Shown here one piece after another: positions 42,966-52,041 of a stretch of DNA of 64,000 nucleotides; position 1 is the stretch's first letter; the number at the start of each line of letters is the position of its first letter. The stretch comes from Lishizhenia sp965656535 (GTDB taxonomy: Bacteria; Bacteroidota; Bacteroidia; Flavobacteriales_D; Crocinitomicaceae), in contig CBFHKX010000001.1 in assembly GCA_965656535.1 (NCBI GenBank), forward strand, positions 496,001 through 560,000, given 5' to 3'. The position numbers were made by a program, and so were the translations under genes. The notes under the pieces were generated by a model. The model saw nothing but the letters and a program-made list of their open reading frames with translations. It searched no databases and had not been told where the DNA came from.

Positions 42966-44315
42966 TTATAACTTTCCTTTAACTGCTGCCCAAGTCCAAG
43001 CAAAATCTGCAGCGTTACCTCCAACTGTTGCAGAACCTACTAAAGAAGTTCCTGTTGCAACTGCAGCTTCAGCTGTAGTTTCGTAAGTTGCGTCAACACA
43101 AGCATCTGCTCCGTCAGTTCCATTGAAAACAGATACTGCTGCTGCTAAATCAGTTGCTCCAACTACTTCACAAGAAGTAAAGTTTAAGATTGGAGAAGCT
43201 TGCGTTAAGTACAAGTAAGCATCTGCTTTATCTGTACAAGCTACAACATCGTCAAAAGCAGCTCTAAATTTCATTACATTAGAAGCGTAACCAGAAAATA
43301 CTACATTGTTAACAGTTCCTTGTGCTTTTGATTTGTATTCAGAAGCTGAACCATCTCCAGTTACAGAGCTTACAGTTCCGTTAGATAATGTAAATAATCC
43401 ATTTGTGTAAGTAGAACCTTCTGGTCCGTCAATCTCTAATCCTTCGTCAGAAGAAACACCTCCTAAAACGAAAAAGTTATCTACAGTTCCAGAGTAATTC
43501 ATATCAATATCAATTCCGTCATCTCCTTGGTATCCAACTAAAGCATTGTTTACGTTTACAGTACCTCCAAAGAATTCGATTCCATCATCAAGGTTAGCAA
43601 TTACCTCAACATTGTTGATTACTGTTCCGTTTCCAACTCCACCTAACGTTAATCCGTTGATTTCGTTACCTGCTCCAATTAACGCTCCACCATGACGAAT
43701 AGAAACGAAGTTTAAAGATCCTGAATTATCTGCAGCATCATTACCTCCGTAAGCACCATAAATTTCAGTTGCTGGTATACCTTCAATTTGTGTTTCAGTA
43801 TCTCCAGCATCAGCAGAAGTAGGTGCATTTCCTAAGATGATAATACCACCCCATTTTCCTGCATCATTTTCATCTAAATTAGTACCAGCTAATTCTCCTG
43901 GTTGAATATTGTCTAGAATTGATGTAAAAATAATTGGAGCTGTTGCTGTTCCGTTAGCTACAATTTTTGATCCTCTAGCTACAATTAATGCAGAAGCGTT
44001 TGCACCTGTTCCTTCAGCACCTTTAATAATTGTTCCAGCTTCGATTGTTAAAGTAGCACCGTTGTCTACAAACACTCTTCCGTTTAATTGGTAAACGTTA
44101 TCAGATGTCCATGTTTCATCTGTAGTAATACCTCCAGATTTCACAACATTTGATGTTGTTACATCATATTCGCAAGATTCATCATCTTTTTCTGCATCTG
44201 CGTCAAAGTTTGTTGCTACTGGATCTGTACATCCCTTCTTCTTACAAGATACTGTACCTAACGCTAAAGCTCCTGCTAATAACGTCATTCCTAAAATTTG
44301 TGTATTTCTTTTCAT
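42966..44315 (-). CDS. Beta-helix outer-membrane lipoprotein
   Basis: 449 residues: lipobox LGTVSC (Cys near 24), then KKKGCTDPVATNFDADAEKDDESC, an acidic, calcium-binding-looking repeat found at the N-termini of Bacteroidota surface proteins (given here in two parts: GCTDPVATNFDADA and EKDDESC). Residues 60-350 form a right-handed beta-helix with NGRVFVDNGATLTIEAG, KWGGIIILGNAP and LEIDGPEG. Homologues in marine bacteria are sometimes annotated as multidrug transporters, wrongly. The 11-bp-spaced TTAAC motifs upstream and the divergent PhoB-like regulator suggest phosphate-starvation control (inference). Function unknown. Confidence 0.8.
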   Translation of the reverse strand: MKRNTQILGMTLLAGALALGTVSCKKKGCTDPVATNFDADAEKDDESCEYDVTTSNVVKSGGITTDETWTSDNVYQLNGRVFVDNGATLTIEAGTIIKGAEGTGANASALIVARGSKIVANGTATAPIIFTSILDNIQPGELAGTNLDENDAGKWGGIIILGNAPTSADAGDTETQIEGIPATEIYGAYGGNDAADNSGSLNFVSIRHGGALIGAGNEINGLTLGGVGNGTVINNVEVIANLDDGIEFFGGTVNVNNALVGYQGDDGIDIDMNYSGTVDNFFVLGGVSSDEGLEIDGPEGSTYTNGLFTLSNGTVSSVTGDGSASEYKSKAQGTVNNVVFSGYASNVMKFRAAFDDVVACTDKADAYLYLTQASPILNFTSCEVVGATDLAAAVSVFNGTDGADACVDATYETTAEAAVATGTSLVGSATVGGNAADFAWTWAAVKGKL

Positions 44316-44386
44316 GTCTAAAAATTATTTCTCTGCAAATATCAGTCTACTTTGTTATTTTGAAGTTTCGATAACCTTATAAGATG

Positions 44387-44414
44387 TTTAACTTAAAGTT
44401 AAGTGTATGTTAAC
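44387..44414. promoter_or_regulatory. Three TTAAC-type motifs at 11-bp spacing (Pho-box-like)
   Basis: TTTAAC at 44387, GTTAAG at 44398 and GTTAAC at 44409 start exactly 11 bp apart, the period of PhoB half-sites. The first two also form a 15-base palindrome (44388-44402). They lie 72 bp before the lipoprotein start and 198 bp before the regulator start. Confidence 0.45.
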
Positions 44415-44611
44415 CACTTTTGTTATGCACTCTATAAGGTATAGCATTTTATCTTTAGGCTTCTTTTCCCTTCATAATTGGTCGTTAAAGTAAGCTAACT
44501 ATTCGGTAATACTCGCTTAACATTTCTATGTGTTTAGTAAAGATTCTATAACCTACGCGTAAAATAGATATTACTTACAGCGCTTTTCTTTGTAGTGTTA
44601 AAGTGAAAGAC

Positions 44612-45295
44612 ATGATGAAAGAAAAAATTGTATTGGTAGACGATGAAAATGATATTTTAGAATTCTTGTCTTATAATTTAGAAAAAGCAAATTATCAAGT
44701 ATATACAGCCAAAGATGGAATAGAAGGAGTTGCTTTAGTAAAAAAAGTGAATCCTGATTTAGTAGTTTTAGATGTTATGATGCCCAACATGGATGGTATA
44801 GAAGCATGTAAAAATATTAGAGAACAACAAGATATAAGACAACCACTCGTTGCCTTCTTAACTTCTAGAGCAGAAGATTACAGTCATATAGCTGGTTTGC
44901 AAGCTGGTGCAGACGATTACATTGCTAAACCGATACGACCAAGATTGTTAATAACGCGCATAGAAGCTTTATTGCGCAGAAAAAATGTTACTATTTCCCA
45001 ACCAATTGCTTCATCTAGCACAACATTTTATTTAGATAAAGACAGGTTTTTACTAGTTAACGAGGGTAAAGAGCAAATTTTACCAAAGAAAGAGTTTGAA
45101 CTCTTATCTTTTTTAATGACAACACCCGGAAAAGTTTTTACGCGAGATCAAATACTGTTTCAAGTTTGGGGCAATGAGGCAATTGTTGGCGAACGTACAA
45201 TTGATGTACACATCAGAAAATTAAGAGAGAAAATAGGCGATAATGCAATTAGAACCATTAAAGGAGTAGGATATACCTTTAATATTGCTTCTTAG
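44612..45295 (+). CDS. OmpR/PhoB-family response regulator
   Basis: 227 residues from the ATG at 44612 (a GTG at 44603 is in frame but adds nothing conserved). Receiver domain 1-120 with DDE at 10-12, phosphoacceptor Asp54 in LDVMMPNMDG, and AKPI lysine near 105. Winged-helix output domain about 135-227: LLSFLMTTPGKVFTRDQIL, VGERTIDVHIRKLREKIG, IRTIKGVGYTF. The closest match by eye is the flavobacterial PhoB-like group. No histidine kinase gene adjoins it. It may control the divergent lipoprotein gene. Followed by xth in the same direction after 27 bp. Confidence 0.92.
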   Translation: MMKEKIVLVDDENDILEFLSYNLEKANYQVYTAKDGIEGVALVKKVNPDLVVLDVMMPNMDGIEACKNIREQQDIRQPLVAFLTSRAEDYSHIAGLQAGADDYIAKPIRPRLLITRIEALLRRKNVTISQPIASSSTTFYLDKDRFLLVNEGKEQILPKKEFELLSFLMTTPGKVFTRDQILFQVWGNEAIVGERTIDVHIRKLREKIGDNAIRTIKGVGYTFNIAS

Positions 45296-45322
45296 TATAA
45301 GAGTTTCATTATTTTTGATGCT

Positions 45323-46087
45323 ATGAGAATAGTATCTTTTAATGTAAACGGAGTAAGAGCCATTTTAAAAAAGTCTTTTGCAGAAGATGTAGCCCTAATG
45401 AATCCGGATATTTTATGTCTGCAAGAAACGAAAGCACAAGACGATCAAGTTGCAGAAGCTTTAGCAGATTTTAAGGAGTATCATATCTATTCAAATAGTG
45501 CGGTAAAAAAAGGTTATTCGGGCACTGCTATTCTCACTAAAACCAAACCTATATCTGTAACGTATGATATAGGTGTGGAAGAACATGATCAAGAAGGACG
45601 GGTAATTTGTGCAGAGTTTGCATCTTATTTTGTTATTACAACCTATGTTCCAAATTCTAAGAACGATTTATCTCGGTTGGAGGATAGACAAAACTGGGAT
45701 GCTGCATTATTATCTTATTTAAAAGAAAAAGAGAAACAAAAACCGGTTATCCTGTGCGGAGACTTAAACGTAGCGCACAAAGCAATAGATTTGGCAAGAC
45801 CCAAAGAAAATTACAATAAAAGTGCGGGCTTTACGCAAGAAGAAATAAACGGGATAGATAATTATACTCAAAATGGATTTATCGATTCTTTCAGAGCTTT
45901 GCATCCTGAAACAGTTAAATACTCTTGGTGGAGCTACAGAGGAGGAGCAAGAGAAAGAAATGTGGGCTGGAGAATAGATTATTTTTTGGTGTCTGAAAAA
46001 TTAATGCCTACCGTGAATAAAGCTCAAATCTTAAATGAAATTTATGGATCAGATCATTGTCCGGTTGCAATAGAAATTAAAGAATGA
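45323..46087 (+). CDS. xth: Exodeoxyribonuclease III
   Basis: A 254-residue AP endonuclease and 3' exonuclease of base-excision repair. EEP motifs in order: SFNVNGVRA, LCLQETKAQ (metal Glu), GYSGTAILT, CGDLNVAH (catalytic Asp-x-Asn), WWSYRGGARERNVGWRIDYF and the final SDHCPVAIEI with the catalytic His. Length is that of the exoA/xth group. The stop codon overlaps the start of the next gene (ATGA), indicating coupling with a membrane protein of unrelated function. Confidence 0.96.
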   Translation: MRIVSFNVNGVRAILKKSFAEDVALMNPDILCLQETKAQDDQVAEALADFKEYHIYSNSAVKKGYSGTAILTKTKPISVTYDIGVEEHDQEGRVICAEFASYFVITTYVPNSKNDLSRLEDRQNWDAALLSYLKEKEKQKPVILCGDLNVAHKAIDLARPKENYNKSAGFTQEEINGIDNYTQNGFIDSFRALHPETVKYSWWSYRGGARERNVGWRIDYFLVSEKLMPTVNKAQILNEIYGSDHCPVAIEIKE

Positions 46088-47163
46088 AAAAGGCCTTTGT
46101 TCTAGCTTTACTAGCAATACAGTTGTATTCATTTGCTCAAAAAGGGTTAGATACCTTAGGGTTTAGGACAAAGTTTGTGGGTTTACCAGTTGTTTTTTAC
46201 CAACCTGAAACAAAATTGGGCTTTGGCGCTGCTGGCTTTTTAAGTTTTAAAAGCAATCGATTTGATTCCATTTTACGTGTTTCTCAAATTAATTTAGGCG
46301 GAGCATATACCTTAGAAAAACAGCTTTTACTTTATGCTTCTTATGATCTTTGGTTAGATAAAAACAACTACAATATTTTCGGCGAGATTGGTTACTACCG
46401 TTACTTTTATTATTTCTATGGAATTGGAAACGGCAACCGAAACGAAGAAGCGTATAATGTAAATTATCCGCGTGTTAGAATTACAGCAGAACGCAAGTTA
46501 TTTCCTCACTTCTACGTTGGCTTAAAGTATATTTTTGACGATTTTGATGTGATAAAGCGAGATTCTAACGGAGTTTTAATTCAAAATACGGTAACAGGAG
46601 CAAAAGGCGGAATAATTTCGGGACTTGGAATATCTTCTAAATACGACAGTAGAAACAGTAATTTTTATCCAACAAAAGGCTGGAAGATAAACGCTAACAT
46701 TACGTTTTTTGATCAGTTTTTAGGTTCTGATTTTAGTTATACCGCCACAGAATTAGATGTTATAAAGTATAAAGGGTTTGGTAAAGATAGAGTACTGGTA
46801 ACTTATGCTTATGCCAGATTTATTAATTCAAACGGTAATGCACCTTTTTTTCATTTATCTAATATAGGCGGAAACAAGCGTATGCGCGGCTATTATGATG
46901 GTTTTTATATGGATAAACAACTAATCGGTTGGCAAACTGAGTACAGAACTCCTGTTTGGTGGAGGTTTGGATTGGTAGGGTTTGTTGGCAACGCAGTTGT
47001 TGCATCTCATTTATCCTCTGTAAGTATCAAAAATGTAAGAACAACAGCTGGAGCCGGACTCCGATTTTTACTAGATAAAGAGAGAAAAATTAATTTAAGA
47101 GTTGACTACGGGTTTTCTAAAGAATCTTCTGGATTTTACCTTACAATAGGAGAAGCTTTTTAA
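46084..47163 (+). CDS. Outer-membrane barrel of the BamA/Omp85 surface-antigen type
   Basis: 359 residues with a signal peptide (about 1-18, ending YSFAQ). The whole mature part looks like the 16-stranded barrel of the Omp85 family without POTRA domains: PETKLGFGAAG at the start, YPTKGWKINA and GGNKRMRGYYDGFYMDK, the latter the loop-6 (V/I)RG(Y/F)-type motif (here MRGYYDG). Similar short proteins appear in Bacteroidota as surface antigen D15-like; transport of lipids or peptides is guessed. Starts within the xth stop codon. Confidence 0.85.
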   Translation: MKKAFVLALLAIQLYSFAQKGLDTLGFRTKFVGLPVVFYQPETKLGFGAAGFLSFKSNRFDSILRVSQINLGGAYTLEKQLLLYASYDLWLDKNNYNIFGEIGYYRYFYYFYGIGNGNRNEEAYNVNYPRVRITAERKLFPHFYVGLKYIFDDFDVIKRDSNGVLIQNTVTGAKGGIISGLGISSKYDSRNSNFYPTKGWKINANITFFDQFLGSDFSYTATELDVIKYKGFGKDRVLVTYAYARFINSNGNAPFFHLSNIGGNKRMRGYYDGFYMDKQLIGWQTEYRTPVWWRFGLVGFVGNAVVASHLSSVSIKNVRTTAGAGLRFLLDKERKINLRVDYGFSKESSGFYLTIGEAF

Positions 47164-47184
47164 TTCTAACTAAGGGTTAAAAAA

Positions 47185-47835
47185 TCAATTGACGACTTCC
47201 GTATTGTTTTGTTCTATCCAGATAAAACCAATAAGTAATCCTAGAGCTGATCCAAAAAAAAGTACACCTCTTGCAGAACTTCTGTAACTATCTAGTTCTG
47301 TTAAATATTGCTGGTATTTGAGCTCTCTATTTATAATTTCGGTTCTGTAATTTGTATCTATTCTTTGATTTTTTTCTAGCGCTTTGTTGTAAACGGCTAT
47401 ACCCGTAAACTCTTTTTCCCTTATTGTTAATGGAAGCTCAGATTCATCTATTAAAGTAAGTGGATTGTCTAATCTGTGTTGTGTATAAACAAGCTCTTCA
47501 CTCTTTAGAAAAAGAATTTCATTTGCGCAACTTTTGTTTGCTTCATTTTTCAAATACAATAGGTGCACATCGTCTGCAATTCCTAAATCGGATTTAGTAG
47601 TAACAATAGCATATTTATCATATTCTAAGGGCAAAGCTTCGCCTTCAAATCTTAAGTTAATGGTAGTTGCAGTAGGCGGACAAACAACTTTTTTAATCGT
47701 ACTTGTTTCTGTTTGTACAGAAGGTAAATTATAGGCTTGATTAGGCACGGCACAAGCGCCTGTTAGTAAGCTTAAGATGCATAGAATAGAACTTTTTTTA
47801 AGCGTTTGGAAAAGACTGTGTAGTTTTGTTTTCAT
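47185..47835 (-). CDS. Lipoprotein of unknown function with C-terminal membrane segment
   Basis: 216 residues. Lipobox LLTGAC (Cys near 28). A beta-rich middle (TTINLRFEGEALPLEYDKYAI, given here as two pieces TTINLRFEG and PLEYDKYAI) and a hydrophobic stretch near 195-209 (VLFFGSALGLLIGFIWI). The combination of lipid anchor and C-terminal membrane helix is uncommon. No family recognised. Two TTAAC words 11 bp apart (47843-47858) lie just upstream, too near the ATG for a usual activator site. Converges with the barrel gene, 21 bp apart. Confidence 0.6.
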   Translation of the reverse strand: MKTKLHSLFQTLKKSSILCILSLLTGACAVPNQAYNLPSVQTETSTIKKVVCPPTATTINLRFEGEALPLEYDKYAIVTTKSDLGIADDVHLLYLKNEANKSCANEILFLKSEELVYTQHRLDNPLTLIDESELPLTIREKEFTGIAVYNKALEKNQRIDTNYRTEIINRELKYQQYLTELDSYRSSARGVLFFGSALGLLIGFIWIEQNNTEVVN

Positions 47836-47926
47836 CTTGTTTTTAACAAAAAATTAACAAATCGTATGCCAATTTTCATTAAGTCCTTACTTTGTAAGGG
47901 GTTAACCAAGATTCAACAATCGAGAA

Positions 47927-48520
47927 TTACAATGCGCTGATTGTTTTTAGATATTCAAAATCTAAGCGTTTAGCTTTAATAAAACGCTGCTGGTAATAAG
48001 TAGTTTCTGAGAAGTCATCAATAATTAATCCGCGCGAGCAAGAATGGATCATTTTAAAAGAGTTTTCACTAACTTCTACCACCATGGCCACATGTCCAAT
48101 TCTAGAGGAGCGAAGATCTCTTCCTTTAAAAAACAAAAAATCACCGGGTTGTAGTTCTTTTAAACCTACCTCAATTCCTCTTTCTGCTAAACCTCTACTA
48201 GAGCGCGACATTTTGATTCCGAATTTTTGAAAGACGTAGTAAAATATTCCAGAGCAGTCAAAACCTTTCGGGGTAGTTCCGCCATATTTGTACGGAGTAC
48301 CTAAATGCAATGATATAGAATCAAAAACAGCAGAAATAAATTGCTTTTCAATTTCACATTGACGCGTAAAACTAGAGTCTGTTTCTTCTTCTAAATTAAT
48401 CTCAGCCAGATTAGCAATATGTTTTATGCTATCTTTGTGCGGTAAATTATCTAAAATTTCTATTCCAAAACTAAAGCTAGTTAGAAAGAAAGAAAAAAGG
48501 ATAAAAACATATTTTTGCAT
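47927..48520 (-). CDS. NlpC/P60 cell-wall hydrolase
   Basis: 197 residues with signal peptide (about 1-19). The NlpC/P60 domain occupies about 60-190: LGTPYKYGG, catalytic Cys89 in FDCSGIFYYV, LQPGDFLFFKG, catalytic His in GHVAMVVE and third residue in KMIHSC. Such enzymes cut D-gamma-glutamyl-diaminopimelate links in peptidoglycan. Single-domain form without SH3 parts. Divergent from the MerR gene 64 bp away. Confidence 0.93.
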   Translation of the reverse strand: MQKYVFILFSFFLTSFSFGIEILDNLPHKDSIKHIANLAEINLEEETDSSFTRQCEIEKQFISAVFDSISLHLGTPYKYGGTTPKGFDCSGIFYYVFQKFGIKMSRSSRGLAERGIEVGLKELQPGDFLFFKGRDLRSSRIGHVAMVVEVSENSFKMIHSCSRGLIIDDFSETTYYQQRFIKAKRLDFEYLKTISAL

Positions 48521-48584
48521 AACAGTTTTGTAACAATACAGTTTGCAAAAATATAACTAAATTCAACGCAAAAAGAATTATTTG

Positions 48585-48938
48585 ATGAAGGTGAACGAGA
48601 AAGAGCTGAAGAAATTGTATTATTCGATTGGTGAGGTAGCCAAGATGTTTGATGTCAATTCATCGCTTATTCGGTTCTGGGAAAAGGAATTTAGCATTAT
48701 TAAACCCAAAAAAAATAAGAAAGGAAACCGCCTTTTCACGCCAAAAGATATCTCAAATTTTAACAAGATTTATCATTTAGTAAAGGTTGAAGGTCATACA
48801 CTTGAAGGCGCTAGGAACGCATTGAAAAGAAAAGTAGATGTACCAACTGATTCTATAGAATCTACAAGTAACAATGTGGAAATTATATCTCGTTTAGAAA
48901 AAATTAAGTATCGATTGCTGCGCTTAAAATCAAACTAG
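48585..48938 (+). CDS. MerR-family transcriptional regulator
   Basis: 117 residues from the ATG at 48585 (a TTG just before is not needed). Winged helix-turn-helix: YYSIGEVAKMFDVNSSLIRFW, given as YYSIGEVAKMF and SSLIRFWEKEF, then PKKNKKGNRLFTPKDI (wing). The C-terminal part is short and has no cysteine pattern, so it is not a metal or redox sensor of the classical kind. Homologues are almost universal in Flavobacteriales and their targets unknown. Its end overlaps the convergent gene by four bases. Confidence 0.9.
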   Translation: MKVNEKELKKLYYSIGEVAKMFDVNSSLIRFWEKEFSIIKPKKNKKGNRLFTPKDISNFNKIYHLVKVEGHTLEGARNALKRKVDVPTDSIESTSNNVEIISRLEKIKYRLLRLKSN

Positions 48939-49330
48939 TCTATCTTCCTAATCACTTTCCCATATCTTTCTTCGTAATGATAGTTCAGTTGTTGAGCAGA
49001 ATTCAAGAAAGAAAGAGAAATAGGCAATCGAAGCCGTGCATCATATCTATTCTCAGGAACCGTCAATAAATCAATAATCAAGGTTTGCGAAGGAAAGTTG
49101 TCTTTTGAAATTACAACCGTATAATATTCTCCAGGCGGAAGGTAGTAGCTTACTTTTTTCTTTGCTTTAATTACAAAAGTGATGCCTTCAGATGTATTAA
49201 TATGCACTTCATAGTTTTTCATTTTTTTTCCAGCATTGTTTAGAAGTGTATGTTCTACTTCTAGAAATTTTTCTTGAGAAAATACTGTAGAAATCAATAA
49301 AGTAGAAACAAAAATAAGTGAAAATCGCAT
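48935..49330 (-). CDS. Small exported protein of unknown function
   Basis: 131 residues from the ATG at 49330, which begins the signal peptide directly (MRFSLIFVSTLLISTVFSQ); six more codons up to 49348 are possible. The mature part has a carboxypeptidase-regulatory or Ig-like beta pattern with VSYYLPPGEYYTVVISKDNFP, as in small gliding- or envelope-associated beta-sandwich proteins. No family recognised with confidence. Divergent from the aldehyde dehydrogenase gene. Confidence 0.6.
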   Translation of the reverse strand: MRFSLIFVSTLLISTVFSQEKFLEVEHTLLNNAGKKMKNYEVHINTSEGITFVIKAKKKVSYYLPPGEYYTVVISKDNFPSQTLIIDLLTVPENRYDARLRLPISLSFLNSAQQLNYHYEERYGKVIRKID

Positions 49331-49408
49331 AGTGTAAAGGTAAGTCATTCTATTTTCTTGAGGTGTTAAAGAAGATTAATTTCTACCTTTATCATCAAAA
49401 TATTGAAG

Positions 49409-50851
49409 ATGCAAAAACTACAAAATTTCGTTCACGGTCAATATACAGATTCAAATAGTACAGACTTTATAGATAATTACGAACCTGCAACAGGAAAAGT
49501 ATATTCGCTTATTCCGCAGAGTAACGCAACAGATGTAGAACAAGCTGTTAAATCTGCTCAAAAGGCATTTCCAATTTGGTCGGCTATGAGTATAGAACAG
49601 CGTGGAGATATTTTAATGAAAGTAAGCGCTGGAATTGAAAAAAGAATGGATGCTTTTGTCCAAGCAGAGTCTAGAGACAACGGAAAACCAGTAACACTTG
49701 CTACGCATGTAGACATTCCAAGAGCTGTTTCTAATTTTAAGTTTTTTGCAACTGCAATACAGCATTACGCATCAGAATCACATTACATGGAAGGTGTAGG
49801 TGTGAATTATACCTTAAGAAAACCAATTGGAATTGTAGGTTGTATTTCGCCTTGGAATTTACCTCTTTATTTGTTCTCTTGGAAAATTGCTCCAGCTTTG
49901 GCTGCTGGGAATTGCGTAATAGCAAAACCCTCAGAGATTACACCGTATACTGCATATTTGTTAGGAGAAGTGCTCCAAGAAGCTGGTATGCCTGCCGGAG
50001 TTTTAAATATTTTACACGGTCAGGGCCATATTGTTGGAGATGCAATGGTGCGTCACCCAAAAATTAAAGCAATTAGTTTTACAGGCGGAACGCAAACCGG
50101 GAAAGCCATTGCAACAATTGCAGCACCGATGTTTAAAAAATTATCGCTAGAATTAGGAGGTAAAAATCCAAATATAATTTTTGCAGATTGTGATTTTGAC
50201 GAGATGTTAAGTACTACAGTTCGCTCTAGTTTTGCCAATCAAGGGCAGATCTGCTTGTGCGGTTCAAGAATTTTTGTAGAACGTAGTATTTACGATAAAT
50301 TTAAGGCAGCTTTTGTTGCTAAAATTAAAAAAAGCAAGGTCTCTTATCCTTCAGATCCAAAAGCACATTTAGGCGCATTGGTTTCTAAACCTCACATGGA
50401 GAAAGTACTCTCTTATGTACAACTAGCCAAAGAAGAAGGCGGTACAGTTCTATGCGGAGGTGAACAAGTTGTGCTAGACGGAGAGTATAAAGACGGATAT
50501 TACGTAGCACCAACAGTAATAGAAGGTTTGGCGCATGATTGTAGAACAAATCAAGAAGAAATTTTTGGTCCGGTTGTTACCATTACTCCTTTTGATACAG
50601 AAGAAGAAGCGCTTATGATGGCAAATTCTACTGTTTATGGTTTAAGCGCAACCATTTGGACAAATAATTTAAAACGCGCGCATCGCGTAGCCAATAATGT
50701 AGACGCGGGTATTGTTTGGATAAATGCTTGGCTGGTTAGAGATCTCAGAACTCCTTTCGGAGGAGTAAAAGCATCTGGCGTAGGTAGAGAAGGCGGTTGG
50801 GAAGCGCTTCGTTTTTTTACAGAAGCAAAAAACGTTTTTGTTAAAGAATAA
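49409..50851 (+). CDS. Aldehyde dehydrogenase, muconic-semialdehyde type
   Basis: 480 residues from the ATG at 49409 (TTG at 49403 also in frame). NAD-dependent: PWNLPLYLFSWKIAPALAAG near 150, FTGGTQTGKAIA, LELGGKNPNIIF with the catalytic Glu near 250, and the catalytic Cys in FANQGQICLCG near 284. The closing AWLVRDLRTPFGG resembles 2-hydroxymuconic and 2-aminomuconic semialdehyde dehydrogenases (ALDH8-like), which suggests catechol or tryptophan (kynurenine) breakdown. No other gene of those routes is adjacent, so substrate is inference. Ends six bases from a convergent gene. Confidence 0.88.
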   Translation: MQKLQNFVHGQYTDSNSTDFIDNYEPATGKVYSLIPQSNATDVEQAVKSAQKAFPIWSAMSIEQRGDILMKVSAGIEKRMDAFVQAESRDNGKPVTLATHVDIPRAVSNFKFFATAIQHYASESHYMEGVGVNYTLRKPIGIVGCISPWNLPLYLFSWKIAPALAAGNCVIAKPSEITPYTAYLLGEVLQEAGMPAGVLNILHGQGHIVGDAMVRHPKIKAISFTGGTQTGKAIATIAAPMFKKLSLELGGKNPNIIFADCDFDEMLSTTVRSSFANQGQICLCGSRIFVERSIYDKFKAAFVAKIKKSKVSYPSDPKAHLGALVSKPHMEKVLSYVQLAKEEGGTVLCGGEQVVLDGEYKDGYYVAPTVIEGLAHDCRTNQEEIFGPVVTITPFDTEEEALMMANSTVYGLSATIWTNNLKRAHRVANNVDAGIVWINAWLVRDLRTPFGGVKASGVGREGGWEALRFFTEAKNVFVKE

Positions 50852-50857
50852 GAAACG

Positions 50858-51868
50858 TTATTCACACACAACACTCCAGGTATATTTAGTTACAAAAGGT
50901 TGGTATGCATTGGCTTGTTGTTCTATTATCCGAGTAGGCATTCGGTTTGAGTCATATTCTAAAAGCATTCGATTAACAAAAAGTAGGCTAGAATCTATAA
51001 ATGTACTGTCCGTATATCCAGTGAAAAGTCCGTCTGCCCCATATGCATAACTGCGTTTTCGTGTTTCTTTTGTTCTCTTAAAAACAGAAGTAGATACAAC
51101 TTTATTCTTTGTATAAAAATGACTGGTAGTGTTTGGCTCTTCCACAAGGTTGTGAAGCGAAAAAGAACGCATCGGATAACCGGGTGTACCGTAAATAAAT
51201 ACATCGCCTTTTTTTGGTTCAAAAACCTTATCAATTTCATAATAGTTCCAATCTGCACTATCCAGTAAATAAGTTAAAGCGTTAGCGCCAAAATTACCAG
51301 AAGAATAACGTAAATATAAACTGTCATATTCCTCTTTTTTAACTAAATTAAAGGGTTGACTAGCATCTACAAATTCAAACAGACTTGAAAGCATAGCTTG
51401 AAACTTCTGGTTGTGAGCTGTATGCTTAAAACTTGGTAAATTAAAACCCAAACTATCGCATTTTCTTGAATATGTAAAGGTAGATTCACCAACTAATCTG
51501 TCGTCATAGAATTCACCCAAAACATATATAGAAGGCTCTGTATCTGCAAACGTAAATAGATAGCTCAGCTGAGGAAGCGAATCATTAAAACTTCCACTTT
51601 CTTCATTTGTAATAGTGCGACTCACATATTTTTTAAGCGCTATTTTTGAGATGTTATTCGTTGAAATCCAATTTTTATTAAACCACAACGGAAAGCTTAC
51701 ATCTTTAAAGTTTAAAGATTTTATCAGCTGAGGTTGTATCCAATTCGTATAATAGGGTATTTGTTTCTTTGTACTTAATTGCTCTTCAACTTTCTTTTCT
51801 GAACAACTAAAAACAAAAAATAAAATAACAGTTAATGCGTTTTTAAGCATGCTCGTGTTTGCGCTCAT
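50858..51868 (-). CDS. Lipoprotein of unknown function
   Basis: 336 residues with lipobox VFFSC-like end of a signal sequence (FFVFSC, Cys near 22); the ATG at 51850 is an alternative start. Long soluble mature part rich in Tyr, Ser and Phe, with several segments of the type YDSLYLRYSSGNFG and a C-terminal region resembling RHS/toast-rack style beta-strands (LLEYDSNRMPTRI). I do not recognise a family. It lies alone between two convergent/divergent neighbours and has no terminator of its own before the aldehyde dehydrogenase end. Confidence 0.6.
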   Translation of the reverse strand: MSANTSMLKNALTVILFFVFSCSEKKVEEQLSTKKQIPYYTNWIQPQLIKSLNFKDVSFPLWFNKNWISTNNISKIALKKYVSRTITNEESGSFNDSLPQLSYLFTFADTEPSIYVLGEFYDDRLVGESTFTYSRKCDSLGFNLPSFKHTAHNQKFQAMLSSLFEFVDASQPFNLVKKEEYDSLYLRYSSGNFGANALTYLLDSADWNYYEIDKVFEPKKGDVFIYGTPGYPMRSFSLHNLVEEPNTTSHFYTKNKVVSTSVFKRTKETRKRSYAYGADGLFTGYTDSTFIDSSLLFVNRMLLEYDSNRMPTRIIEQQANAYQPFVTKYTWSVVCE

Positions 51869-52025
51869 TTTTCTAGGGTTGTAGCAAGTTTAAATGTCTA
51901 AATATACGCCTAATTAACTTTTTCTGAATACTTGAAATCAATTAATTGCAAAAAATCGATTTGTAAAAAGCACATCTATCCTCCAATTTACAACCCCAAT
52001 TCAACACTGCTCAAAATTTATGCCT

Positions 52026-52033
52026 TATCTTTG
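52026..52033 (+). promoter_or_regulatory. -7 box for the YgiQ gene
   Basis: TATCTTTG, a TANNTTTG match 8 bp before the ATG at 52042, so the transcript would be nearly leaderless. Confidence 0.4.
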
Positions 52034-52041
52034 CCAATAGA

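Noticed and set aside
47843..47858. Second Pho-box-like pair of TTAAC at 11-bp spacing
   Set aside because: Only two motifs, in an AT-rich stretch, 8 bp from a start codon, where an activator site would not be expected.
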